DNA from: Pseudomonadota bacterium
Lineage (GTDB): Bacteria; Pseudomonadota; Gammaproteobacteria; Pseudomonadales; Cellvibrionaceae
Assembly (NCBI GenBank): GCA_023416875.1
Contig: JAEZGT010000067.1
Span: 1-6,786, forward strand
Direction of reading: 5' to 3'
Length of the DNA stretch: 6,786 nucleotides
Of the stretch, positions 1 to 5,819 are shown piece after piece (position 1 is the first letter of the stretch; each line of letters begins with the position of its first letter). The translations under genes were made by a program, and so were the position numbers. The notes under the pieces are model-generated. The model was given only the letters and a program-made list of their open reading frames with translations, was not told the DNA's origin and did not search any database.

Positions 1-505
1 CCGTACATCCATTCGTCAAGGCGCTGCCAGTGTGACCTGCGCCTACCGTCGCGACGAGGAAAATATGCCCGGTTCCCGCCGGGAAGTGGCGAATGCGCGC
101 GAAGAAGGCGTGCAATTTCTTTTCAACCGACAGCCGGTCGCTATCGTCGGCGATAACAAGGCCGAAGGCGTAAAAGTGGTAACGACCCGTCTGGGTGAGC
201 CCGACGCCAAAGGCCGCCGCCGTCCCGAAATCGTTCCAGGAAGCGAAGAAGTGCTGCCGGCGGACGTGGTACTGATCGCCTTCGGCTTCCGCCCCAACCC
301 CGCTCCTTGGTTTGCCGATTTCGGGATCAACGTCAATGACTGGGGTGGTGTTGTGGCACCTGAGCAGCAGGCTTTCAAATATCAGACTTCCAACCCGAAA
401 GTCTTCGCTGGTGGTGATATGGTGCGCGGTTCCGACTTGGTAGTGACTGCGATCTGGGAAGGCCGCAACGCCGCCGAAGGCATACTCGATTACCTGGATG
501 TGTGA
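1..505 (+). CDS. gltD: Glutamate synthase (NADPH) small subunit, 3' part only
   Basis: This is the C-terminal 167 residues of the small subunit of glutamate synthase, read in the frame that starts at base 2; the start lies left of the window. GltD passes electrons from NADPH through FAD and iron-sulfur clusters to the large subunit GltB, which makes glutamate from glutamine and 2-oxoglutarate in the cytoplasm. Visible here are the YRRDEENMPG stretch of the NADPH-binding domain, the segment ending in ADVVLIAFGFRPNP, and the C-terminal FAD-binding motif VFAGGDMVRGSDLVV (GGD codons at 410-418), followed by WEGRNAA, typical of GltD and related NADPH-dependent oxidoreductases. It ends with TGA at 503-505. 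A short GC hairpin and then hemE follow in the same direction. The missing part should hold the N-terminal cysteine clusters and the first Rossmann motif. A related GltD-like oxidoreductase subunit cannot be fully excluded, but the C-terminus fits GltD well. Confidence 0.94.
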   Translation, partial: RTSIRQGAASVTCAYRRDEENMPGSRREVANAREEGVQFLFNRQPVAIVGDNKAEGVKVVTTRLGEPDAKGRRRPEIVPGSEEVLPADVVLIAFGFRPNPAPWFADFGINVNDWGGVVAPEQQAFKYQTSNPKVFAGGDMVRGSDLVVTAIWEGRNAAEGILDYLDV

Positions 506-521
506 CCGCGGCTGCGGTTTT
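505..521 (+). terminator. Possible weak terminator after gltD
   Basis: ACCGC (505-509) pairs with GCGGT (514-518) around the loop GGCT, and the T run continues to 521. The stem is only 5 bp and overlaps the last base of the gltD stop codon. It may cause partial termination, leaving some read-through into hemE. Confidence 0.3.
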
Positions 522-557
522 GCCACCATCCTCATAACCTAAACGGCTGGAATTCTT

Positions 558-1619
558 ATGGCAGAGCTAAAAAACGACCGCTTTCTCCGCGCTCTTATGC
601 GTCAACCGGTGGACGTGACGCCGGTGTGGATGATGCGCCAAGCCGGTCGTTATCTGCCGGAGTACCGCGCTTCCCGAGCCAAAGCCGGCAGTTTTATGGA
701 TCTTTGCACCAACCCCGAATTGGCCTGCGAAGTCACCCTGCAGCCCCTCGAACGCTATTCGCTTGATGCGGCCATCCTGTTCTCTGACATTCTGACCATT
801 CCCGATGCTATGGGGCTTGGCCTGTATTTCGAAAACGGCGAAGGTCCGCGTTTCAAAAAAGCGCTGGTATCAGCGGCGGATATAGAAGCCCTACCGGTGG
901 TGGACACACGCAAGGATCTGCCTTATGTCCTCGACGCGGTGCGCACGATTCGCCGCGAACTCAACGGCCGTGTGCCGCTGATTGGTTTTTCGGGCAGTCC
1001 CTGGACCCTGGCGACCTACATGATCGAGGGCGGCTCCAGTAAGGATTTCCGCAAAGCCAAAGCCCTGGCCTACGATAAACCTGAGCTGATGCAGCTGCTG
1101 TTGGATAAACTCAGCGCGTCGGTCACGGATTACCTCAATCAGCAGATATTGGCTGGCGCACAAGCGGTGCAGATCTTCGATACCTGGGGTGGTACCCTCG
1201 CCCACGACGCCTACCTGGAGTATTCCCTCAAGCCCATGCAGAAAATCGTGCAAGGTTTGATCAAGGAGCACGAAGGGCGGTCGGTGCCGGTGATTTTGTT
1301 CACCAAAGGTGGTGGTCAATGGTTGGAAGCCATGGCCGCAACCGGCGCCAATGCTTTGGGTCTGGATTGGACCACGGATATAGGTGCCGCCCGGGCGCGG
1401 GTGGGCGGTCATGTTGCATTGCAAGGTAATATGGATCCCGCTATTCTCTACGCCAATCCCGCGCGAATCCGCGCCGAGGTTGGCCGTATCCTGCAATCCT
1501 TCGGAACCGGCAGTGGCCACGTATTCAACTTGGGACACGGGATAACACCGGAGGTTGACCCTGAGCATGCAGGTGTCTTTATCAACGCCGTGCACGAGCT
1601 GTCAGCGCAATATCATTGA
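558..1619 (+). CDS. hemE: Uroporphyrinogen decarboxylase
   Basis: HemE removes the four acetate carboxyl groups of uroporphyrinogen III to give coproporphyrinogen III, a cofactor-free step of heme synthesis in the cytoplasm. At 353 residues it has the usual family length (E. coli has 354). Both family signatures are present: PVWMMRQAGRYLPEYR at residues 22-37, with the substrate-binding arginines R27 and R31, and GFSGSPWTLATYMIEGG at 143-159. The other active-site positions known from E. coli are also kept: D77 in FSDIL, Y154, T209 in FDTWGG and H327 in NLGHG, so the enzyme should be active. The ATG at 558 has only a weak Shine-Dalgarno (TGGA about six bases upstream), but the N-terminus MAELKNDRFLRAL aligns with the family start. 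It lies 52 bp after gltD on the same strand and could be co-transcribed with it. No other start is needed and nothing is odd. Confidence 0.99.
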   Translation: MAELKNDRFLRALMRQPVDVTPVWMMRQAGRYLPEYRASRAKAGSFMDLCTNPELACEVTLQPLERYSLDAAILFSDILTIPDAMGLGLYFENGEGPRFKKALVSAADIEALPVVDTRKDLPYVLDAVRTIRRELNGRVPLIGFSGSPWTLATYMIEGGSSKDFRKAKALAYDKPELMQLLLDKLSASVTDYLNQQILAGAQAVQIFDTWGGTLAHDAYLEYSLKPMQKIVQGLIKEHEGRSVPVILFTKGGGQWLEAMAATGANALGLDWTTDIGAARARVGGHVALQGNMDPAILYANPARIRAEVGRILQSFGTGSGHVFNLGHGITPEVDPEHAGVFINAVHELSAQYH

Positions 1620-1639
1620 GACTCCGTTGGTCTTAGACC

Positions 1640-1673
1640 GGGTGGCTTAGGCCACTCAGTTCACACTGAGTGG
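1640..1673 (+). other. Two mutually exclusive hairpins after hemE (possible terminator)
   Basis: CCACTCAG (1652-1659) pairs perfectly with CTGAGTGG (1666-1673) around the loop TTCACA. The 5' part of the same segment, GCCACTC (1651-1657), can instead pair with GGGTGGC (1640-1646) around the loop TTAG. The two structures cannot coexist. The downstream T tract is interrupted (TTGCGCTGTTTT, ending at 1685), so an intrinsic hemE terminator is plausible but not clear-cut. Confidence 0.4.
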
Positions 1674-1738
1674 TTGCGCTGTTTTGCATTGCTTAAATTT
1701 CGCGCCAAGCAGCCTCATCGACCTTCAAATGCCTAGTT

Positions 1739-1744
1739 TATAAT
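1739..1744 (+). promoter_or_regulatory. Candidate -10 box for the HD-GYP gene
   Basis: A perfect TATAAT sits 66 bases before the favoured TTG start, in the AT-richer part of the hemE downstream gap. The best -35 candidate is weak: TCGACC at 1718-1723, four of six matches, with a short 15-bp spacer. Transcription would begin near 1751. Together with the hairpins upstream, this suggests the HD-GYP gene has its own promoter. Confidence 0.5.
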
Positions 1745-1794
1745 CAGCTCGGCCAGCCAATCGCCCCTATTGGATGGATAGCAGTCGCATTTGT

Positions 1795-1803
1795 GGGAGA
1801 GGT
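1795..1803 (+). promoter_or_regulatory. Ribosome binding site that favours the TTG start at 1811
   Basis: GGGAGAGGT contains both GGAG and GAGGT, matching the 3' end of 16S rRNA, and ends seven bases before TTG at 1811. The alternative GTG at 1793 has no purine-rich stretch at a suitable distance and would put this site inside the coding region. Confidence 0.6.
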
Positions 1804-1810
1804 ACAGGCT

Positions 1811-3202
1811 TTGGGTATCAAGCAAATCAAGTTGGATGTCAATGAAGTTACCATTGGCATGTTCATTTCTGGGTTGGACCGACCGTGGACTCAGACCCCA
1901 TTCCCTTTACAGGGCTTCTACGTACGTGATCTCGACGAAATTCGCGAACTCAAGACGCATTGCCGCCATGTCTACATTGATGTCATCAAGGGCAGCGGCC
2001 CCCTCAAAAACAATCTCAAAACCTTAAGCAACGGACCCGCTACGCCGATTCGTAAAGAACACAGGGTTTCTTCGGCTTCCAATGTCGCGGATGTTGCGCC
2101 GATCAAAGTGCGTGAAAACGTCTATGCGGTGCCCACCGTACCGATCGAGAAGGAAATCGAGAAGGCCAAAGGCCTGCACCGCGAGGTGTTTGGCGCTCTC
2201 GGCAAAGTCCTGGAGCAGATTGAAAAAGACCATAATTCCGTCCCTCTGAACGACACCAAACGGGTGGCGAGCGAGATGGTGGACAGCGTCTTGCGCAGCC
2301 CCGACGCCTTCACCTGGCTCAGTCGGGTGCGGGAAAAGGACGAATACACCTATAGCCATGCCGTGCGGTCGGCGGTATGGGGCATTCTCTTCGGCCGCCA
2401 TATCGGCCTGAGCAAAATGGATTTGGATGTGTTGGCCATGGGCATTTTGCTGAAGGATATCGGCAAAACACGCCTGCCGCGCCATCTCATCGAAAAGGCG
2501 GATCGCACACCGACAGAGCGGGAGGCCTACGAGAAATTCGTCGACTACGGCGTGGATATCCTGCGCAAAATGCCGGATATCAAGCCGAGAGTCACTTCTG
2601 TGGTCAAAACCCATTGCGAGCGCATCAACGGTCGGGGTTTCCCGGAAGGCTTGCGCGGCGACCGCATCCCGCTGTTGGGCAAAATTGCCGGCATAGTGAC
2701 CTTCTACGACGAAGTCACCAATCCGCGCGGCGAAAAACATCCGCTGTCCCCCTCAAAAGCGGTTGCGCGTCTGTATGAGTTGCGGGATGTGGAGTTTCAA
2801 TCCGATCTGGTGGTGGAATTTATTCGCGCTATCGGCCTGTACCCGACCGGCACGCTGGTGGAGCTCAACAGCGGCGAAGTGGCAGTGGTAGTGGAGCAGA
2901 ACTTCAAACGCCGCCTCAAGCCCCGCGTCATGATTGTGATGGACGCTTACAAGCGCCTGTTGAATGAGCCGGTATTTCTGGATATGGCGGAAGATGACCT
3001 GGAAAAACAGGCGAAAATCGATTCCGGCAAAGCGCATCCGAGTGAAGTGGAGCGCTACGAAATCGTGCAGGATTTGGAGCCCGGTACTTATGAAGTCAAT
3101 GTCGCCGCCGTGCGCGATCAATATCTGATGAGCCGCTCGGGCAACAAGATCCTCTCCTTCCTTAAAAACCGCTCCCGGATTGCCTCATTATTCGGTGGCT
3201 GA
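1811..3202 (+). CDS. DUF3391 and degenerate HD-GYP domain protein
   Basis: This is a 463-residue soluble protein if it starts at TTG 1811, or 469 from GTG 1793; the Shine-Dalgarno favours TTG, and numbering here uses it. Residues about 5-62 (IKLDVNEVTIGMFISGLDRPW onward) match the DUF3391 domain that often precedes HD-GYP domains in Proteobacteria. A variable linker and a charged helical stretch follow to about 160, then an HD-GYP-type domain at about 175-315. Active HD-GYP enzymes hydrolyse c-di-GMP using a two- or three-metal centre. Here H183 (in YSHAVRS) and D216 of KDIGK are kept. The His of the HD pair is K215, the His of the next helix is F243, HHE is H268-C269-E270, DG is NG, GYP is GFP (276-278), and the later DxxD is TFYD. 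Catalysis is therefore doubtful; a binding or scaffolding role is possible. A C-terminal region of about 145 residues follows, ending in a basic tail. No membrane segment or signal peptide is seen. It appears to be a single-gene unit, convergent with psd. Confidence 0.9.
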   Translation: MGIKQIKLDVNEVTIGMFISGLDRPWTQTPFPLQGFYVRDLDEIRELKTHCRHVYIDVIKGSGPLKNNLKTLSNGPATPIRKEHRVSSASNVADVAPIKVRENVYAVPTVPIEKEIEKAKGLHREVFGALGKVLEQIEKDHNSVPLNDTKRVASEMVDSVLRSPDAFTWLSRVREKDEYTYSHAVRSAVWGILFGRHIGLSKMDLDVLAMGILLKDIGKTRLPRHLIEKADRTPTEREAYEKFVDYGVDILRKMPDIKPRVTSVVKTHCERINGRGFPEGLRGDRIPLLGKIAGIVTFYDEVTNPRGEKHPLSPSKAVARLYELRDVEFQSDLVVEFIRAIGLYPTGTLVELNSGEVAVVVEQNFKRRLKPRVMIVMDAYKRLLNEPVFLDMAEDDLEKQAKIDSGKAHPSEVERYEIVQDLEPGTYEVNVAAVRDQYLMSRSGNKILSFLKNRSRIASLFGG

Positions 3203-3214
3203 TCTCAGCCGCCG
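3193..3214 (+). other. Hairpin across the HD-GYP stop codon
   Basis: CGGTGGCTG (3193-3201) pairs with CAGCCGCCG (3206-3214) around the loop ATCT: nine pairs, one of them U-G in the rightward transcript. In the leftward psd transcript that position would be an A-C mismatch, so the fold suits the HD-GYP mRNA better. No T run follows on either strand, so it is a poor intrinsic terminator by itself. It may protect the 3' end or assist termination between the convergent genes. Confidence 0.4.
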
Positions 3215-3218
3215 CACC

Positions 3219-4070
3219 TTAAATCAGCTGCCCAATCGCCTCTCCCATTTTGACGGGCTCTAGAGCGGCCAGATCAGAATTCCAACCCACGGTTCCTCTG
3301 GGAAACAGCACTATTGCCGTAGAGCCCAACAGGAAGCGCCCCAGTTCGTCGCCCTTGGCGAGATGCACCGGTTGGACGTCGGTGTACCGGGTGCTTATGA
3401 TTTTGCGGCGCAACGGCGCCACCAATCCGGCCCAAGTGGTTTCGATACTCGCGACGATCATGGCGCCCACCAACACCACCACCATAGGACCTACGCTGGT
3501 GTTGAAGTGGCACACCACCCGTTCGTTGCGTGAGAACAGGCGGGGAACTTCTTCGGCGGTGACCGTATTAACTGAGAAGAGATCGCCCGGAACATAGGTC
3601 ATTTTGGTGAGGGTACCGGCAAATGGCATATGTACGCGGTGATAATCCCGTGGTGACAAGTAGACCGTAATAAATTCCCCATCGGCGAACGCTGCGGCGG
3701 CGTCAGCATCACCACCCAGTAATTCCAGCACAGAAAACGTCTGTCCTTTTGCCTGAAAGACTCTGCCGGATTCAATCCGGCCCAGCTGGCTGACGGCACC
3801 ATCGGCAGGGCTGATCACCGAGTTCACATTCGGATCTATCGGGCGGGCACCGGGCTTCAGCGCGCGTGTGAAAAACGCGTTGAAGTTGCGGTAAGCCGTA
3901 GCATCCTCCACCAGCGCTTCGGACATATCCACTTTGTACTGATCCACGAACCAGCGGATAAACAGGTTCTTAATGGTGGTGTTGCTGGTGCTGGCCAACA
4001 GTCCAGCGCTCCGGGAAATCAGGTGCTGCGGGGCAAGGCGTTGAAGAGCGATAAAAAGCATTCGATTCAT
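3219..4070 (-). CDS. psd: Phosphatidylserine decarboxylase proenzyme
   Basis: Psd converts phosphatidylserine to phosphatidylethanolamine, the main phospholipid of most Gram-negative membranes, acting at the inner face of the cytoplasmic membrane. The 283-residue proenzyme cuts itself between G249 and S250 of the LGST motif (248-251). This yields a large beta chain and a 34-residue alpha chain whose N-terminal serine becomes the pyruvoyl cofactor. The self-cleavage triad is complete: D90 in SPADGAV, H147 in YHRVHMPF and S250, with Asp and His at the same positions as in E. coli. It is shorter than the E. coli enzyme (322), mostly because it ends soon after EPVKMGEAIG, which is common in other Gammaproteobacteria. 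ATG at 4068-4070 is the first possible start after an in-frame TAA, but I see no clear Shine-Dalgarno. It lies 36 bp downstream of rsgA on the same strand, so it is probably co-transcribed and may depend on translation from upstream. Confidence 0.98.
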   Translation of the reverse strand: MNRMLFIALQRLAPQHLISRSAGLLASTSNTTIKNLFIRWFVDQYKVDMSEALVEDATAYRNFNAFFTRALKPGARPIDPNVNSVISPADGAVSQLGRIESGRVFQAKGQTFSVLELLGGDADAAAAFADGEFITVYLSPRDYHRVHMPFAGTLTKMTYVPGDLFSVNTVTAEEVPRLFSRNERVVCHFNTSVGPMVVVLVGAMIVASIETTWAGLVAPLRRKIISTRYTDVQPVHLAKGDELGRFLLGSTAIVLFPRGTVGWNSDLAALEPVKMGEAIGQLI

Positions 4071-4106
4071 AGCTAAGGACCGGGCTTATTGTTGTGGGAC
4101 GCCGCC

Positions 4107-5108
4107 TCAGTCAGAGCGGACGTCAACGGCGTCCAGGCTGGCGATAATGTGTTGGTAACTGTGAAAGCGCTCCTGACTCACCGCGCCGCTCTCTACCGCA
4201 GCGCGCAGGGCGCAGCCGGGTTCGTGTCTATGGCTGCAGTCGCGAAAACGGCAGTTCTCCATATGCTCGCGGAATTCGCGAAAGCCAGCGGAAACCTGAT
4301 CTGCCGACATATGCCACAGGCCGAATTCTCGGATACCGGGAGAGTCGATGCAGTCGCCGCCGAATGGGAAATGGTAGAGGCGTGCGTGAGTGGTGGTGTG
4401 GCGGCCCTTTTGCTCCTGCTCCGACATGTCTCCGACTTTGATGGCGTGATCCGGCAGGAGTGCCTGGATAATCGACGATTTACCCACTCCGGACTGGCCG
4501 ACAAAAATGCTGGTGCCGCTGTGCAGGCGCTGGCGCAACTCCGCCATGCCTTGGTCGGCGCGGGCGGAGATTTCAAGGACCGGATAGCCGAGGCGTGCGT
4601 AGCTGGTCAGCAGGCCGGGAAGCGAGTCATTGGCGCTAAGAAGATCGCGTTTATTCAGCAACAGCAGCGGTTCGAAATCGAGGGTTTCGGCCACCACCAG
4701 ATAGCGGTCGATCAGATTGGCGTGCGCCTGCGGTTCAGGTGCCACCACTATGACCATGCGGGTGATATTGGCTGCGACCAGTTTGAGTTTGCCGAAGCTG
4801 TCGGGGCGGTGCAGTTCGGACTGTCGCGGAAACAGCGCTGTCACTACGCCGCCGTCTCCGCCCGCACGCCAGATTACGCGGTCGCCAGCCACAATATTGC
4901 CCAGATTCGCCCGCAGGTGGCAGCGCACGATGCTCGCGTCGCCGTCGTTTTCCACATCCGCCTGTTTGCCGTAGTGGCTGAGTACCAAGCCGTGCTGTTC
5001 TGGGCCGATTTGGTCGTCTGCGGGAAGGTTGACTGACGCTTGCGCGTCAGCGGCGCGACGCTTCTGCACCCGTTCCATCTGCTGTTTGGACAGCCTGCGT
5101 TTACTCAA
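4107..5108 (-). CDS. rsgA: Ribosome small subunit biogenesis GTPase RsgA
   Basis: RsgA is a GTPase that checks late 30S ribosomal subunit maturation and helps release the factor RbfA. The 333-residue product has the three expected parts. An N-terminal OB-fold spans about 35-100. A circularly permuted GTPase domain follows, with motifs in the order G4 (NKRD, 152-155), G5 (SA, 181-182), G1 P-loop (GQSGVGKS, 204-211), G2 (KGRHTTT, 234-240) and G3 (DSPG, 255-258). The C-terminal zinc-binding domain has ligands C286, C291, H293 and C299. All key residues are present. The start is TTG at 5106-5108, giving MSKRRLSKQQ, which aligns with the MSKNKLSKGQ start of the E. coli protein. A modest AAGG (complement of 5119-5122) lies ten bases upstream. 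It is first in the rsgA-psd unit and divergent from orn across 156 bp. In Pseudomonas, motAB and a rhodanese gene sit between rsgA and psd; here they are absent. Confidence 0.97.
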   Translation of the reverse strand: MSKRRLSKQQMERVQKRRAADAQASVNLPADDQIGPEQHGLVLSHYGKQADVENDGDASIVRCHLRANLGNIVAGDRVIWRAGGDGGVVTALFPRQSELHRPDSFGKLKLVAANITRMVIVVAPEPQAHANLIDRYLVVAETLDFEPLLLLNKRDLLSANDSLPGLLTSYARLGYPVLEISARADQGMAELRQRLHSGTSIFVGQSGVGKSSIIQALLPDHAIKVGDMSEQEQKGRHTTTHARLYHFPFGGDCIDSPGIREFGLWHMSADQVSAGFREFREHMENCRFRDCSHRHEPGCALRAAVESGAVSQERFHSYQHIIASLDAVDVRSD

Positions 5109-5264
5109 AAGGGATCTGCCTTGGCAAAGTGATTGGTGGCGGGGTTGTATCAGCCCAGCATTGTATCAACCCGGTATCTCGGCCACACTTGCCGGGCGGC
5201 CGCAAAGCGGTCGGTATTGTAGAGTAATTTTTCGTCTCCGCGACAAACAGAGTGAGGAAACGGT
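5109..5264. promoter_or_regulatory. Divergent rsgA/orn promoter region
   Basis: This 156-bp gap must hold the promoters of rsgA (leftward) and orn (rightward). It contains the tandem repeat with the extended -10 for rsgA, a GC-rich hairpin (CGGCCGC at 5197-5203 with GCGGTCG at 5207-5213, loop AAA, one G-U pair), a T run at 5228-5232, and the orn ribosome binding site TGAGGA at 5253-5258. For orn I see only weak -10 candidates (TATTGT at 5215-5220, TAGAGT at 5220-5225) without a well-spaced -35. Confidence 0.6.
5145..5172 (-). repeat. Tandem 12-bp repeat overlapping a likely rsgA promoter
   Basis: TTGTATCAGCCC (5145-5156) and TTGTATCAACCC (5161-5172) are direct repeats with one mismatch and a 16-bp period. 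Read on the minus strand, the right copy gives TGATACAAT (complement of 5160-5168), an extended -10 motif with TACAAT matching TATAAT at five of six positions. Transcription would start near 5153, about 45 bases before the rsgA TTG. The left copy gives TGATACAAC and lies about where that transcript would begin, so it could be a second promoter or an operator half. The outer ends GGGTTG (5142-5147) and CAACCC (5167-5172) also form an inverted repeat. Confidence 0.45.
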
Positions 5265-5810
5265 ATGGCTGTGGATATGAATAATCTGATCTGGATCGAT
5301 CTGGAAATGACCGGCCTCAGCCCAGAGCGGGACGTCATTATCGAAATCGCCACCATCGTCACCGACGCTGATCTGAATATTCTTGCGGAGGGGCCGGTAT
5401 TGGCTATTCACCAGTGCGACGCGGTACTCGGCGGCATGGATGAGTGGAATACCCGCCAGCACGGCGGATCCGGCCTCACCGAGCGAGTGCGTTCCAGCTC
5501 CGTCACTACCCGCGCTGCCGAGCAGGCGACCCTCGATTTTCTCGCCGACTGGGTACCCGCTGGCAAATCGCCTATGTGCGGCAACTCCATTTGCCAGGAC
5601 CGACGGTTTCTTGCCCGTCATATGCCGCGGTTGGAAGCCTATTTCATGTATCGCAATTTGGACGTGTCCACCCTAAAGGAGCTGGCGCGGCGTTGGTACC
5701 CCGATGTCTTTGCCGGTTTCACCAAAAAGAGCAGCCACCTGGCCCTCGACGATATCCGCGATTCCATCGCCGAATTGAAGTACTACCGCAGCACCATGCT
5801 GCGCACCTGA
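5265..5810 (+). CDS. orn: Oligoribonuclease (3'-5' exoribonuclease for very short RNA)
   Basis: Orn degrades two- to few-nucleotide RNAs to mononucleotides in the cytoplasm. It completes mRNA turnover and removes pGpG, the linear product of c-di-GMP phosphodiesterases. The 181-residue protein is a DEDDh-family exonuclease of normal length (E. coli Orn also has 181). The catalytic residues fall at the known positions: D12 and E14 in WIDLEMTGL, D112 in CGNSICQDRRF, H158 and D163 in SHLALDDIRDS. ATG at 5265 is preceded by TGAGGA with a six-base spacer, which favours it over the in-frame ATG at 5277. It is divergent from rsgA and convergent with queG, with nine bases between the two stop codons. 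In E. coli, glycine tRNA genes lie between orn and queG; none are present here. No anomalies were seen. Confidence 0.98.
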   Translation: MAVDMNNLIWIDLEMTGLSPERDVIIEIATIVTDADLNILAEGPVLAIHQCDAVLGGMDEWNTRQHGGSGLTERVRSSSVTTRAAEQATLDFLADWVPAGKSPMCGNSICQDRRFLARHMPRLEAYFMYRNLDVSTLKELARRWYPDVFAGFTKKSSHLALDDIRDSIAELKYYRSTMLRT

Positions 5811-5819
5811 GCGCCACCA

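Noticed and set aside
891..1595. 234-codon open frame on the minus strand opposite hemE
   Set aside because: hemE is complete with all active-site residues. The antisense frame shows no recognisable domain and has no promoter or ribosome binding site that I could see.
2024..2740. 238-codon open frame on the minus strand opposite the HD-GYP gene
   Set aside because: The plus-strand frame encodes recognisable DUF3391 and HD-GYP domains; the antisense product shows none.
4089..5036. Long 315-codon open frame on the plus strand opposite rsgA
   Set aside because: It lies antisense within rsgA, which has every expected GTPase and zinc motif. The translation shows no family motifs and has the Ala/Val/Gln-rich makeup typical of an antisense shadow in GC-rich DNA.
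5196..5213. GC-rich hairpin as a terminator in the rsgA/orn gap
   Set aside because: The only T run (5228-5232) is about 15 bases after the stem, too far for an intrinsic terminator, and no gene ends just upstream on the plus strand.
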